From: Berberis thunbergii
Taxonomy: Eukaryota > Streptophyta > Magnoliopsida > Ranunculales > Berberidaceae
DNA: 64,000 nucleotides
NCBI GenBank assembly: GCA_003290165.1
Contig: QNQO01008305.1
Coordinates: 434,001 to 498,000 of the forward strand
Direction of reading: 5' to 3'
Numbering within the stretch: position 1 is the stretch's first letter; each line of letters starts with the position of its first letter. Shown here in pieces: positions 35,200-47,160 of this stretch. A program made the position numbers and the translations under genes. Below the pieces are notes generated by a model. That model did no database searches, was not told the origin of the DNA, and was given only the letters and a program-made list of their open reading frames with translations.

Positions 35200-35834
35200 G
35201 AGATTGCACCCAGCCAGCAATGTCATATAGTTTTTCCTAGAAGTGCTCTCTTAGAGAATGATCACACAGTCCAAAAATATTAGACCCTGACCAAAAAGAG
35301 TTGTCTGAAATCATTTGGAACTGAATGGAAAGGAAAAAAACCCCTTTCAACACTTCCCTCATCTACAAAAGATCAGCATCCTAAATAGCTAGAAGACCTC
35401 TTGAACTGCAAATGGATTCCACCATAGCCCAATCAAAAGATCTTAGAGAATGGTTACAGGGTCCAAAAAATATTAGACCCTGACCAAAAAGAGTTGTCTG
35501 AAATCATTTGGAACTGAATGAAAATGGGAAAAAAAAACCATTTCAACATTTCCCTCATTTGCAAAAGATCAGCATCCCAAATACCTAGAAGACCTCCTGA
35601 ACTGCCAATGGATTCCACCATAGCCCAATCAAAAGAACTGTCACCCCACAATTTCCTTATAAATTCTCTAGAGCATCTCTCCAATTTTGATTCCTGAATG
35701 AAAATAAAATCTCGATGATTATATAAAATTAATCTTCGCCAACCCTTTTGCCTCTCAGAATTCTCGAGCCCCCTACAGTTCCACGGCAGAATTTTGAGGT
35801 TCATGAAGGACCTTCGATCCCAAGGTTGATGCAC
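35200..35834 (-). pseudogene. LINE endonuclease domain, start
   Basis: LKILPWNCRGLENSERQKGW, then FIFIQESKLER, then SSGGLLGIWD are the first blocks of the apurinic-type endonuclease that nicks target DNA. A ~190-bp tandem duplication (35,269-35,457 and 35,459-35,640) disrupts the domain after the SGGLLGIWD block. Confidence 0.75.
35269..35640. repeat. Tandem duplication of ~190 bp inside the LINE
   Basis: The block tccaaaaatattagaccctg ... ccatagcccaatcaaaaga occurs twice head to tail with only a few differences. The second copy is closer to the LINE reading frame. Confidence 0.8.
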
Positions 35835-35839
35835 TTTTC

Positions 35840-37539
35840 CCTAGCTCTATCAGATGTTGAACTCTGCGTTAAAGCTTGAACCATACCCAAAGCCCTTTCT
35901 TCATCCTGACTAAGGTCCACCCCCACTGCCAAGCCAATTTCTTGAAAGCCGATCGGTCAAATGTCTCTTCTAGAGCCAAACGATAATAAAAAAAACTGAT
36001 AGCTCTGCACCGTCATTGACCCTAGAACCAACCCCTGAAGACTGCTTAAAAAACTTGTTCGTTAGGAAGAACTCCACCTAAATGGTTAGTCTAAGTGACC
36101 TTGAAACCTGGGGGAACGCCTACGTGGTTTGGTGTGGACGAGCAACTCTCCAAATGCGAGGCGCATTGTTCTAATGGCAAACCATGGACTCCAACACACG
36201 AATTTTTTTGTGGCTCAAAACCCGGAGGGTAAGCAAGAAATATCGAACACTCCTTGGTGTGGTTGGAAGACTTAGTCATTTCCCGCCCAACAAAGGTGCT
36301 ACAACCCTTAAGATCCACCCGTCTGACTTTGTTGGAAGATACTGATTTAGTGGATCTTTGTTTAAGCATGAACCTAGATCTGGTTGGAAAAACCAATAAA
36401 TTAGCCCATTCACTGACTCAGTCACGCTGGTGTTTTTTAGCCAATTTGCGATACCTGTTGGCTTGCATGGACATCTTGGTCTGTAAAGGGTTCAGATTGA
36501 AGACATCTTCCTTCACAGCTTCTAAGACCTTCCAATAATTACCAGAAACCTGTGGTTCCGTAGGTTGTGCGAGATTACGCTTCAAATTGGACAAGGGCCC
36601 ATGGCTAGGCGAAAGTCTAACAATACCCTTACTTTTATCTTGCTAAGTTGAGCGAGCTGATTTCGAGATTGGTTTACCCACTGAGCCAGAGAGAGAAGCA
36701 GGGGAATGAGGAAACACTGGAGCTTGCAAGGTAAACTGAACACTCAATGCCGAAAACCTGATTGAAGGCTTCTGCTGCTCCTCGTCAGGGAACACCGTTG
36801 GAGAGTTGACAAATACCAAAAAAGCTTTGTGACCACCCGGAAGAGTAACAAACAACCATTGAATTACCAAATCAGACAACTATATCACCAATTTCGTATC
36901 GTTCCCTCTTGCAACTGGAGTTGCATGAAGATGATGACTTCCCCAAAGTCGAGTCAAGAAATCAATAGAAGAATCAAGATGGATAGAGGCTGCGGTAACT
37001 GGGCCCTTATTGGCACCTGAAAAAGATCTAACACCTGATAGATTTGTGGTCACTACCTCGACAAAGGTTTTGTTGCTTCGAAGGAGGACATCACTGGGCC
37101 CTTGCAGAAAAGAGCCCTCATCTCTGCTAACTTGTTGCTTGGGATTTGGTTGAGGCACTTTCTTTTGAACTTCCTCCTTTAGAGCCTAAGCGAGCTATTT
37201 CCATCCCTTCCCTTCTACATCAGCTGATACTCTCAGAGTTTTAGACCCTGGCCCCCAACCCACCATAATAAAAAGAAATATTCTTCCTCTATTAGTCTAT
37301 TTTACCATCATAACCCATCTATTTTTTATCTTCTAATTAGCTGAGAAGGCGTTAGAGCCTGATTCCACATCTTTCTTAAGCTGACATCCTATCCAATCTC
37401 TCATCTGCAGTTCTAGAAAAACTTTGATTCTAACTCTCAAACTCAATTCAAACAATAACAAACCTCCTCTGGACCTTCGAACCCCAAATTCTTTTCCATC
37501 AATTTTTAACAAACGCAAATTTTTGCCTTCTAACCCCAT
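35840..37539 (-). pseudogene. LINE ORF1-like region
   Basis: The reading starts MGLEGKNLRLLKIDGKEFGV at 37,539, the usual start of many plant LINE ORF1 proteins. Three further broken ORFs follow (37,158-36,880; 36,879-36,643; 36,396-36,091), with PPGFEPQ and VPPGFK near the end. No zinc knuckle was found. ORF1 proteins bind the element RNA. Confidence 0.6.
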
Positions 37540-37545
37540 CTCTTC

Positions 37546-38160
37546 ACAAATTTAAGTACACTTGGAACATACAAGAATCATAGAAAAAAAATTGATGAGA
37601 CAAGATTGAAAAAATATAACAATGTTACCCGTAGTCGGAAACGTCACCAGCTACGATGAGGTCACTTAACTCCGGCCAAGAAATCAGTCCTACATAATGG
37701 TAGCTCCAGATGAAAAATCCTTGCTCACTTCGTGTGAAGACCTCGCTCACCGCTGGGAAGACCTCGCTCACCCTTTGAAGATGAATAAGACTTCTCTCAC
37801 CCTCTCAGTGAGGAAAACCTCTCTCTGTGCAGAATACTCCTCTATGAAGAAGACCCATGTGAAGAGGAATCCTTTGTGAAGAATGTGAAGAGGAACCCTC
37901 TGTGAATAAAACCTCACTCAGAAATCCCGACCGACCTCTGAGAAGAATCGTTCACCTTGCTCACCCCACTGTGAAGAATCGCTCACCTCTGTAAAGAACC
38001 CCTCTGTAAAGAAACCCCTCTATGAGGAAACCCCTATATGAAGAAACCTTGTGAAGAATCACTCACCTCACTGTGAAGCCCCCTTTCATCTCTTTCTTCC
38101 ACTCTCTCAGATTTTTGGTTGTGAAATCCCTCTGTGTGTTTCTCTCAGAGATCTGGCTGT
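37546..38160. repeat. Degenerate repeat array around gtgaagaatcgctcacc
   Basis: From about 37,720 the motifs gtgaagaa, cctctgtgaagaa, ctcgctcacc and aaacccctct recur many times at irregular spacing. The same sequence type resumes at 61,644-61,800 on the other side of the Athila element, so the array was the insertion target. Confidence 0.65.
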
Positions 38161-38165
38161 GAAGC

Positions 38166-39615
38166 TGTTGCGGGTTTAACCGGCCTAAATAAACAGGCTA
38201 ATTTGACCCACTTGTAATAATCGCAAGTGCACGGTGTCTAACTGGTAGACAACGGCAAGTACGGGTTGATCCCACGAGGAAGGTGGATTAAATTGAATTT
38301 AATAATTTACCTAAACTAATTTGGAGAAAATGGGCGTTACAGTGTTTAAAAATCCGAGTTAAACAAAAGTAATAAAAATAACAATAAATAAAAGAAAAGA
38401 GTTGGACGAAAACCACAATTTGCAAAATATTTTTCAAGCTCCTAAAATTATATTAAAATTTTCTTATTATTCCAATTTCAAACAAATGACTCTAGTAATG
38501 TATAAATTTCTAGCATTAATTGTCTTTTTAGGGCACAATAAATCACAAGTTTAATTATTCAATTAAAATATGCTTGATTTATAACATAATATTTTTCTAA
38601 CAAACTAAGATGCATGACATATTAGGTGAAAGTAAAATATTATAAATCGCGAATCAATTAATATTAATCGTGGAATAATAAAGTAAAATGAAATTAATTC
38701 TAGAGTTTGAGACTTAATTCACTGTGGTATTGCAGAGCATTCAATAGGGTGCAAATAGTTCTGATATTTCTCAGCCGAGGTGCTCTCAGCAAGGTCCACT
38801 GGGTGCCAGTAGCATCAACTTGATTTAAGTCTCTGTGGTGGTACTGAGTTATAAGGTGGGGTGCAAATAGTACCCCAACCTTTTTCCTCAATTCGAACAG
38901 AGAGAGAGGCGGAAAGACGTTGTGGGCGATCTGCTCCTGAGTGGTGGTGTAGCCGGTGATGGTGGTTGAAGATGAAGTGAAACAGGGTTGTCACGCCTCT
39001 GTTTCGGTGGAGTGAATGAGAGCAAACAGATATGGATAGGCTGTCGGTGGTGATTTTGCCTGGTTGGGATGGTGACGAGAATCACAAATTGTGAAGAAGA
39101 GGTTTTGGTATTCTGTATTTTTTTTCTTTCCCTTCACTTCTTCCCCTTTCTTATTCATTTCTATTGTATTTATAGAGAATTAAGAAAATGAACTTGGACA
39201 AGTTAAGGGGAGGGTTCAATGAGTGATTTAAGGCTTAAATCAAGCTAGAATCTTTGATAATTAAAAGAATATGCTTTGGGTTTGAGAAAATGAACTTGGA
39301 CAAGTTAAGGGGAGGGTTCAATGATTGATTTAAGGCTTAAATCAAACTAGAATCTTGGATAATTAAGACAATATGCTTTGGGTTTGGGTTTACGGATTTG
39401 GTTTTGGTTTTGAGTTTAGGTTATGGGCTTAGGCTATTCTCACCTCCACTTCCTCTGAAGTCACCGTCTGTGATTTATTCATTGCATTTTTCTTTGATTT
39501 TTTCGCTATCTCTCCGAATTCTACAAAAACACAAAAACTTAATAATTAATTTAAAATAAAATAAAACAAGGATTAACAAAAATATAATAGGAGGTAAAAA
39601 TGTTATAATTAAAAC
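38166..39615 (-). repeat. 3' LTR of the Athila element
   Basis: Starts (plus strand) TGTTGCGGGTTTAAC like the 5' LTR and stays similar to about 39,615. It is some 345 bp longer than the 5' LTR because it retains 38,407-38,750. Its inner edge lacks the TGACAATCAC start of the 5' LTR, so the exact border is uncertain. Confidence 0.8.
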
Positions 39616-40351
39616 TTCAAGATATGCAAGAAACCAACAGTGTAATTTAATATTCTCCAAAAATTAGAAAAAAATTCATAATCATCCTCAACTCAATGTG
39701 TGTGTGTGAAAAGCACTATCAACATAACTTTTCATTTCAAAGTAAAATAATGACTAAATCTCCTGTAAAAAGTTTGTTTTGACTTCAAGCCTCTCATGTC
39801 ACTCACAATAAAGCACTCAGAGATTTGGTATTTCATTTAGTTTATATATGAAGAAAGAGTAAATAATGGAAAACAATCATCTCACATATAGTACTATGAA
39901 GAACGTATTTTTCAAGAATTGAATGAACATGATCTCATGGACAGGAATATCAATTACTTTTGGGAATGTTGAATCAAACACCATAGGTCTTGGTTATTAA
40001 GTCTCCACATCTACGGAACCAACCTTTACCTAAGATCAATTAGGACTTTGTTGGGTTGTAACGGGGCTTGGGTAATGGTTAATAAGGAATGTCAAAGGAT
40101 TCTAACAAAAATTTCTAGAAATGTATATACCCATTCAACAAACAATTAGGGCTGTCAAGAATAAACCAATTTTGCGCACCATCAATTTTTTCTTCATTCT
40201 CACATCTTTATCCTCATTGAGGAATCATTTTTTTTTCACATAGAGGATTTATGAAATATCTCATATTTTGCTCTTTAATGCCCTTTTTACACCAAGTATA
40301 TCCATCCATACAAATTCCCAGAAAAGTTGGGTAAAGGTTAATGGGTTAACA
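39616..40351 (-). other. Athila 3' untranslated region, part 2
   Basis: Non-coding; parallels 31,840-32,595 of the plus-strand copy in reverse. Confidence 0.6.
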
Positions 40352-40359
40352 AATAAAAG

Positions 40360-41460
40360 TAGGGATGGCAACGGGGCGGATTTGAGCAAATCCATCCCCG
40401 CTCCGTCAGAAATACCGGATCCCCAAATCCGCCTCGCCAATCCGTTTATAGACTTATATAAAAACCACCTCCGCCCCGCACAAATTGGCGGATATCCCGC
40501 CCAAATATCCGTTAAAAAAAATTTCATTCATACATAAACACAGTAAAAACTACTTCTACACTAAAAGATACATCATTCATTAATACAAAATTATTACAAA
40601 AAACATATAACAAATTACCAAAAAAAAATGATCTAAAAAAAATAATCTCAGATCTGATAAGGAGAGGAAGGCAGATGTCTTCTAGTGAGATCTGTGTGGG
40701 AGTTCTGCGTGTTCGTGTGAGATCTGCGTTCGTGTGGGAAATATACGTCTTCAAGTGAGATCTGCGTCTGTGAGAGGGAGATCTAAGAGGGAGAGGTGAA
40801 GGGAGATCTGCGAGGGAGAGGCGAATGGGTATCTGCATCTGTGATAGGGAGATCTGCGAGGGAGGCGATGGGTATCTGCGTTTATGAGAGGGAGATCTGC
40901 GAGGCAGGATGCGAAAGGAGGGAAGAGGCGAAGGCGAAGGCGAAGGGAGAAGCGAAGGGATGAGACTGATTCTCTGAACAGGTGGAAGAGAGGAGTCTGT
41001 TGCGTCTCCTTCTCTGTGTGTAACTGCGTCTCCTTCTTTGTGAGTTTGTCTGGAGGTGGAAGAGATCGAGTCTGTGTGCGTCTGCGTCTCCTTCTTTCTG
41101 AATTCTGAATTTCATTTCTTTGAGTTTTGAGATCAAGAGTTTATGAGTTTTGTGTCTCGAGGTGGAAGAGATGTCAAAAGAGGTCCGCGGATTTCAGGGT
41201 TTCTTAGGTTTTAGTTTTAGTTTTTTTTAAAAGGTTTAATTAATACTTACTTTAGGGATAAGGGTATTATAGTAATTTGAGCAGTATAAACGGATATCCG
41301 CGGAGCGGATATGACTAAAACCATATCCGCCCCGAATAGTCAACGGATACTGTTTGGATACCCAAAATCGCCCGAAAACCCATTCAGCCATATCCAAATC
41401 CGCTCCATACGGATTGGGTGGGGCGAATATTCGTGAAAATCCGCCCCACTGCCAACCCTA
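40360..41460. mobile_element. 1.1-kb non-autonomous hAT element with 8-bp TSD
   Basis: The ends are TAGGGATGGCAACGGGGCGG and the complement of TAGGGTTGGCAGTGGGGCGG. Exact AATAAAAG duplications flank it (40,352-40,359 and 41,461-41,468). The interior has repeated gagatctgcg units (40,650-40,910) and CGGATATCC-type subterminal repeats. No transposase. The related element at 31,814-31,834 shows the empty site. Confidence 0.9.
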
Positions 41461-42385
41461 AATAAAAGTTAGTCTAAGGCTCAAAAGGCTACAAAAAGGT
41501 TAATGTTATGGGTAAGTTAAAAGGTAAGTTAATGGTCTAAATAAAGAAGAAAAAATGCCTAGATCATTTTCTAAGTTCGGGTCAGTATTATGACATCTCA
41601 ATTGAATAAGCCAAGAAGTTATAGTGTAATAATTCAATTTTGATGTCATTCCCAAAGCAATTGATCAGAAAAATTAGAATAATGAGATCACCAACGAGAT
41701 AATACGAACTCAAGAAAAATGAGAGTTTATGTATAACCCTCGATAAATTAGAAATGTTCAAAACTTTCAGGGTTTAAGTCTTCACTATTATTCTAAGGTT
41801 TTCTAGTATATACTTCACTTATCAAATTCAAGTTATGCTAACATGGCTCATGGTGCAAAGATAATCGAGTTGAAAAATCTTATGAACTAGATCTAACTTA
41901 AGGATCATACTATACTTTCAGTATTTATCAATATACCAATATGTCAAGTTGGCTTGCATTTTCTTGAGCATAAAACATTTAAAATCCATTTTCATAATCG
42001 CAAAAGACCAAGTTTTCTTGACAGAAAAGCATAAATTTTTTTTTAACAATAAGAAAAGAAAACACTACAAAAAATTCACCAACTCATGAGCCCTACCCCC
42101 AAACCTAATCCAAACATTGTTCTCAATGTTTAACAAAATAATTCTGACAAATAAATGAAATAAGTACATAAGAGGAGGTTAGAACAATATTACCGCGGTG
42201 AAGATTTTACCAATTTCCACAAGTAATCCACCAATGAGAGCTTAGAGACAAAAGAATTGTGGATTAGTTAATAGAAATTAAATAGATAAAATACACACTC
42301 AACATGCACTCTTACAACAAAAGGTGGGTTGCCTCCCAGTAGCGCTTGGTTTAACGTCACCAGCTCGACAAAACCCAAAAGATCC
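41461..42385 (-). other. Athila 3' untranslated region, part 1
   Basis: Non-coding; parallels 31,002-31,830 of the plus-strand copy in reverse. Confidence 0.6.
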
Positions 42386-43563
42386 TCAATTCTGATACAC
42401 AGGGTCCTCTAATAGAATCACATCAACCGCGAATTCTAATCGAGGTAACTCTAAGAATGGCTTAAGTCGTTGACCATTTACCTTACAAACATGGCCATCC
42501 TTAGGGTTAACGATCTCCACAGCTCCATGTGGGAACAATGCTTTCACAATATAAGGTCTAGACCACCGAGATCTCAACTTTCCAAAAAAAAAGTCATAAC
42601 CGAGAGTTGAACAACAAAATTTTTTGAGACGGTTCAAAGGACTTTCGAAGAATGGATTTATCATGAAATATCTTCATTCGTTCTTTGTAGATTTTGGCAT
42701 TGTGGTACGCATCATTTCGGATATCTTCCAACTCATTAAGTTGAAGCTTACGATGCGATTCAGCCTTGACCATATCAAAATTGAACGTCTTGATGGCCCA
42801 ATATGCACGATGTTCCAATTTCACATGCAAATGACATGTTTTTCCAAAAACAAGCCTATATGGAGATATTCCAATCGGGGTCTTAAATGTTGTTCTATAA
42901 GCCCAGAGAGCATCACTCATACGTTGAGACTAGTCTTTACGATCTAGTCTGACTGTCTTCTCTAGAATGTTTTTAATCTCCCGATTGAAAATCTCAACTG
43001 ACCCACTTGTATGTGGATGGGTTGCCAACTTTATGAGTGATGGAATATTTTTTTTACTAATAGCTCGAACGGTCTATTGCAAAAATGAGAACCACCGTCA
43101 CTTATAATGGCACGCGGAATACCAAAATGAGAAAATATATTATCTTTCAAGAATCTTACCACAACCCTGTGGTCATTCGTTTTACATGGTATCGCTTCTA
43201 CCCATTTGGACACATAATCCACAGCAACAAGGATGAAAAGATAGCCAAACGAAGGTGGGAATGGTCCCATGAAATAAATACCCCAAACATCAAAAATTCC
43301 AACCACAAGAATATTAGTAAGGGGCATCATGTTGCGACGAGAAATGGAACCCATTCGTTGGCATCGATCACAAGTAGTGCAAAAGGCATGAGTGTCTCGA
43401 AAAAGAGTAGGCCAATAAAAACTACTCTGCAAAACTTTTGCAGCTGTCTTTCTAGAGCTAAAATGACCACCACAAGCTTGCTCATGACAAAATGAGATGA
43501 TGCTGTGAAATTCACTCTCAGGAACACATCTCTTGATAACCTAATAGGACAATATTTGAACAA
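42386..43563 (-). pseudogene. Athila integrase
   Basis: [11 protein letters not shown] is the end of the zinc-binding HHCC motif. The DDE core reads [20 protein letters not shown], where the first catalytic aspartate (usually WGIDFMGPF) is tyrosine, and [11 protein letters not shown] holds the second. A frameshift follows at ~43,030. The C-terminal blocks are [20 protein letters not shown] (42,900 region) and KVNGQRLKPFL. Loss of the first aspartate would abolish integration. Confidence 0.85.
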
Positions 43564-43722
43564 GTATGGATCATCCCAGAAGAAATGTCTAACCTCAGCA
43601 AGAAATTTGGATCTATCTTTTTTAGACCACTTAAAAGGAAGTTGACATGTAACAAGTTAGTTCATGATATCTGCATACCAAGGTAATTGAGAGAGAGCAA
43701 ATAATTGCTCATCAGGAAATGA

Positions 43723-45159
43723 CTAATTCAATGGTAAATAATCGCTAGATGACTCTACCAGAAGTCTAGATAAATGGTCAGCTACAACATTTTCCGAATC
43801 TTTCTTGTCCCGAATTTCAATATCAAACTCTTGTAGTAATAGGACCCATCGAATTAAGTGAGGTTTAGCATCTTTTTGAGAAAAAAGATACTTTAACGCC
43901 GCATGATCAGTAAAAATAATTACTTTGGATCCTATAAGGTAAGACCGAAATTTGTCTAGAGCAAAGACTACAGCTAATAACTCTTTCTCAGTGGTGGAGT
44001 AATTAAGTTGTGTGTCTTGTAGATTTCTACTAGCATAATAAATGACATGTGGCTTTTTGTCCAATCGTTGTCCTGGGACAGCTCCGAGTGCAAAGTCGGA
44101 AGCATCACACATAAGCTCAAAGAGAAAGTTCAAATTAGGAAATTGGATGATTGGAGCTGAAGTCAATAATTGTTTAAGCTTCTCAAAAGATTTCAAACAA
44201 TCATCATCAAAAACAAAAACCTCATCTTTAGCAAGTAAATTGCATAAAGGACGAGCGATTTTGCTAAAGTCTTTGATGAATCTCCGATAAAATCCAGCAT
44301 GGCCTAGAAAAGATCTAATTTTATTAACCGTCTTTAGAGGTGGAAGACTCGAAATTAAATCAATTTTGGCTTTGTCGACTTCAATTCCCTTGTGTGAAAT
44401 TACATGTCCAAGAACAATGCCTTGTCGTACCATAAAATGACATTTCTCCCAATTTAAGACAAGATTTTTCTCCACACATCTATTTAACACTAAAGTTAAA
44501 TGATGTAGATATTCATCAAATGAATCACCAAATACTAAGAAATCATCCATAAACACCTCGAGGAACCTCTCAACCATATCGGAAAAAAACACTAAGCATG
44601 CACCGCTGAAAAGTAGCGGGTGCATTACACAATCCAAAAGGCATTCTCCAATATGCAAAAGTACCAAAGGGACAAGTGAATGTGGTCTTCTCTTGATCCT
44701 CGGGTGCAATGGGGATTTGGTTATAACCGGAATACTCGTCAAGAAAACAATAGTAATCATGTCTGGCTAACCTTTCAAGCATCTGATCAATGAAAGGAAG
44801 AGGAAAATGATCATTCCTTGTGACCAAGTTCAACTTACGGTAATCAATACATACTCACCACCCCATGGTCATGCGGGTTGGTACTAATTCATTATTGTCA
44901 TTCTTGATTACAGTTACCCCTAACTTCTTTGGGACAACTTGAATAGGACTGACCCCAAGGACTATCCAAAATTGGGTAGATTATGCCCACATCCAATAAT
45001 TTGAGTACTTCGGCTCGGACAACTTCCTTTAGATTAGGATTAAGTCTACGTTGCATTTCACGTGATACTTTGGTATTATCTTCGATATAAATGTGATGCA
45101 TGCAAACGATTGGACATATTCCTTTAATATATGCGATGGTCCACCCAAGTGTTGTTTTA
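43723..45159 (-). pseudogene. Athila reverse transcriptase and RNase H
   Basis: LLDVGIIYPILDSPW, then [14 protein letters not shown], then [20 protein letters not shown] and [18 protein letters not shown] (catalytic MDD) are ordered RT blocks. [29 protein letters not shown] and [10 protein letters not shown] define RNase H. Frameshifts lie near 44,895 and 44,760, and a stop lies in the stretch between the first two RT blocks. This enzyme would copy element RNA into DNA. Confidence 0.88.
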
Positions 45160-46145
45160 TGTTCTTTTAAAACATCTAACAATTTTCCTTTCTGTTCTTC
45201 ATTCAATTCAGATAAAATAATAACAGGCAAGGTATTGTCAACACCAAAAAATGCATACTTGAGGTTGTCAGGTAATACTTTTAGGTCTAGCTTGGGTGGT
45301 TTTTCAACGAAAGGGACTTGTTTTGACTCACTGAGTGGAAGAGGTTCCACCCTAGGCTTCCATTTATAACTGGTTTCCATTATAGGGGTAGAGTCAAGCA
45401 AAGCATTGACTTTCCTGATGGAATCATTAATATCGAAGTCTAAATTAAAATGAGTCAAACAAGCCTCTAAATAATCATTAAACTGAGGAAATGAATGTTC
45501 CGCCAAACTCTCAATCATGTTAACCTCAAAGGAATCCTCAGACTCGAGAGGTTGTTGACTTACATTGAATACGTTGAGTACGACGGTCATGTTACAGAAT
45601 GATAATTTCATGATTTCATTTCGGCAGTTAATGATAGCATTGGATGTGGCTAAAAATGGACGACCCAAAATAACTGGAATGTGACTAGAGGGATTGTGAA
45701 CAGGTTGTGTGTCAAGGCTATAAAGTCCACAAGGAAATAAAAATTTTCAACCTTAATGATCACATCCTTTATCGCACCGCGGGGGACTCGAACAGATCTG
45801 TCTACCAATTGCAGTGTCACTTGAGTTGGTTTCAACTCACCAAGAAAATTGCACATATACTGAATATGGCAATAGATTAACACTTTCCCCTAAATCTAAC
45901 AGTGCCTTCCCAATCATATGATCACCAATCACACATGAAAAAGTCGGGCAACCAGGATCTCTATACTTAGGTGTGGTTTTGTGTTGAAGGATGGAGCTGA
46001 CTTGCTCAGTTAGGAAGGTTTTTTTGTGCACATTCATTTTTCGCTTTTGTGTACACAAATCCTTCAAAAACTTGGCATAAAAGGGAACTTGCTTAATGGC
46101 CTTAAGTAATGAAATATTGATTTGAACTTGTTTTAAATTTTCCAT
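45160..46145 (-). pseudogene. Athila aspartic protease region
   Basis: LLDLGESVNLLPYSVY carries the usual active-site block, with DLGES in place of the common DLGAS. A frameshift follows near 45,840, and the reading returns at VPRGAIKDVIIKVENF. MGRPFLATSNAIINC, the second half of the protease, begins at 45,668. The protease would cut the gag-pol precursor. Confidence 0.8.
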
Positions 46146-46163
46146 TATATCGTTGGCATTTGT

Positions 46164-46782
46164 TCATTTCTTCGCCGGAACTAACCGCGATGGAAATGGT
46201 GCTCTAGGCATATAGGATGCCTTGGTGGGATCAGAGTCAAGATGATGATCCTCTTGAGAAGATGAGGCTTTATCAGCCTCCTTCTCAGATGGAGGTGTGA
46301 CTTGCTTTGGTGTGGATTGGGATTCAGGATCAATCAAATTAGGCATTTTAATTTGGTTGTCAACTTGTTTTCCACTCCTAAGGGTGATGATAGATTTTAC
46401 ATCTTCATTGCGTGGCTGAGATGCACTGCCTATTTCAAATTGGCCCTTAGGATTTTGAATGGGTTGACCAGGGAATTTTCCTACTTCTCTTTCAAGAAAG
46501 GATTTTGCTATTTGACTCATAGTCATCTCAAGCTTTGGGATGGCTTGAGATTGTTGTTGAGAAATAGCTCTTAGGTCGGTGATAGCCTGAGTATTTTGTT
46601 CGAGCATGGTTCCTGTTCTCTGCATAAATTGGTTCACTGTATCCTGTAAACTCTGAGTGTTAGAGTGAGGTACATCTTGATTGAATTGAGGCCTATTAGC
46701 AGGAATTGGAGCTCGAGGAGCTTGAGGGATAAAAATTGGGCCTCCTTGATAGTGACCATGTGCCCATGAGAGATTAGGGTGT
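46164..46782 (-). pseudogene. Athila gag, C-terminal part
   Basis: Resumes beyond the CACTA element with NLSWAHGHYQGGP, then QFMQRTGTMLEQNTQ, KLEMTMSQIAKSFLER and SIITLRSGKQVDNQ. It ends at an in-frame TGA at about 46,164, after which the same frame leads into protease. The wild-type element probably read through as one gag-pol frame. Confidence 0.8.
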
Positions 46783-46785
46783 TTG

Positions 46786-47160
46786 CACTACACCAAAAGG
46801 CCCATTTAGCTACACGGAGGTTGCCACGGTCCTAAACCATTGGTTTATTTGTCAGGGCCTAAAATCGTGGCTAAAAAAGGCTTAACCACGGTTCTAAACC
46901 GTTGGTGTGTTTGCCACGGCTAATAACCGTGGCTATAGTTCCCAACGACCTAAAACCGTTGCTAAAATGCACGTGTATTGCACGTGGAAGTGTGGAGAAG
47001 TGGCCACGGCTCTGAACCGTTGGTTTAATTGCCACGGCTAAAAACCGTGGCTAAAAACAATACGCCAAAAAGTTGCAACGGTTTATACCCGTGGCTATAT
47101 CTGCCCACGATTTAAAACCGTGGCTATAGCTGCCCACGGTTTAAAACCGCAGCTATAGAA
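46786..47160. repeat. CACTA left subterminal repeat array
   Basis: About a dozen units of the type gccacggttnnaaaccgtggct, in both orientations, many of them internally palindromic. By analogy with En/Spm these are likely transposase-binding sites. Confidence 0.8.

Larger units (their letters stand above)
32760..37545 (-). mobile_element. LINE (plant L1 type), minus strand, degenerate
   Basis: In minus order: an ORF1-like part (about 37,540-35,840), an endonuclease start (35,834-35,454), a linker, reverse transcriptase (about 34,230-33,370) and a zinc-binding/C-terminal part (33,239-32,760). No poly(A) tail or RNase H region is seen at the 3' side, so it is 3' truncated or broken there. Many frameshifts are present. 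Confidence 0.8.

Noticed and set aside
37720..38165. CRISPR-like short repeats
   Set aside because: Spacing is irregular and units are imperfect; this is plant nuclear DNA, so a CRISPR array is not credible.
40524..41136. ORFs of 74-104 codons in the hAT element
   Set aside because: Generated by gagatctgcg and ctccttct repeats; no transposase motifs.
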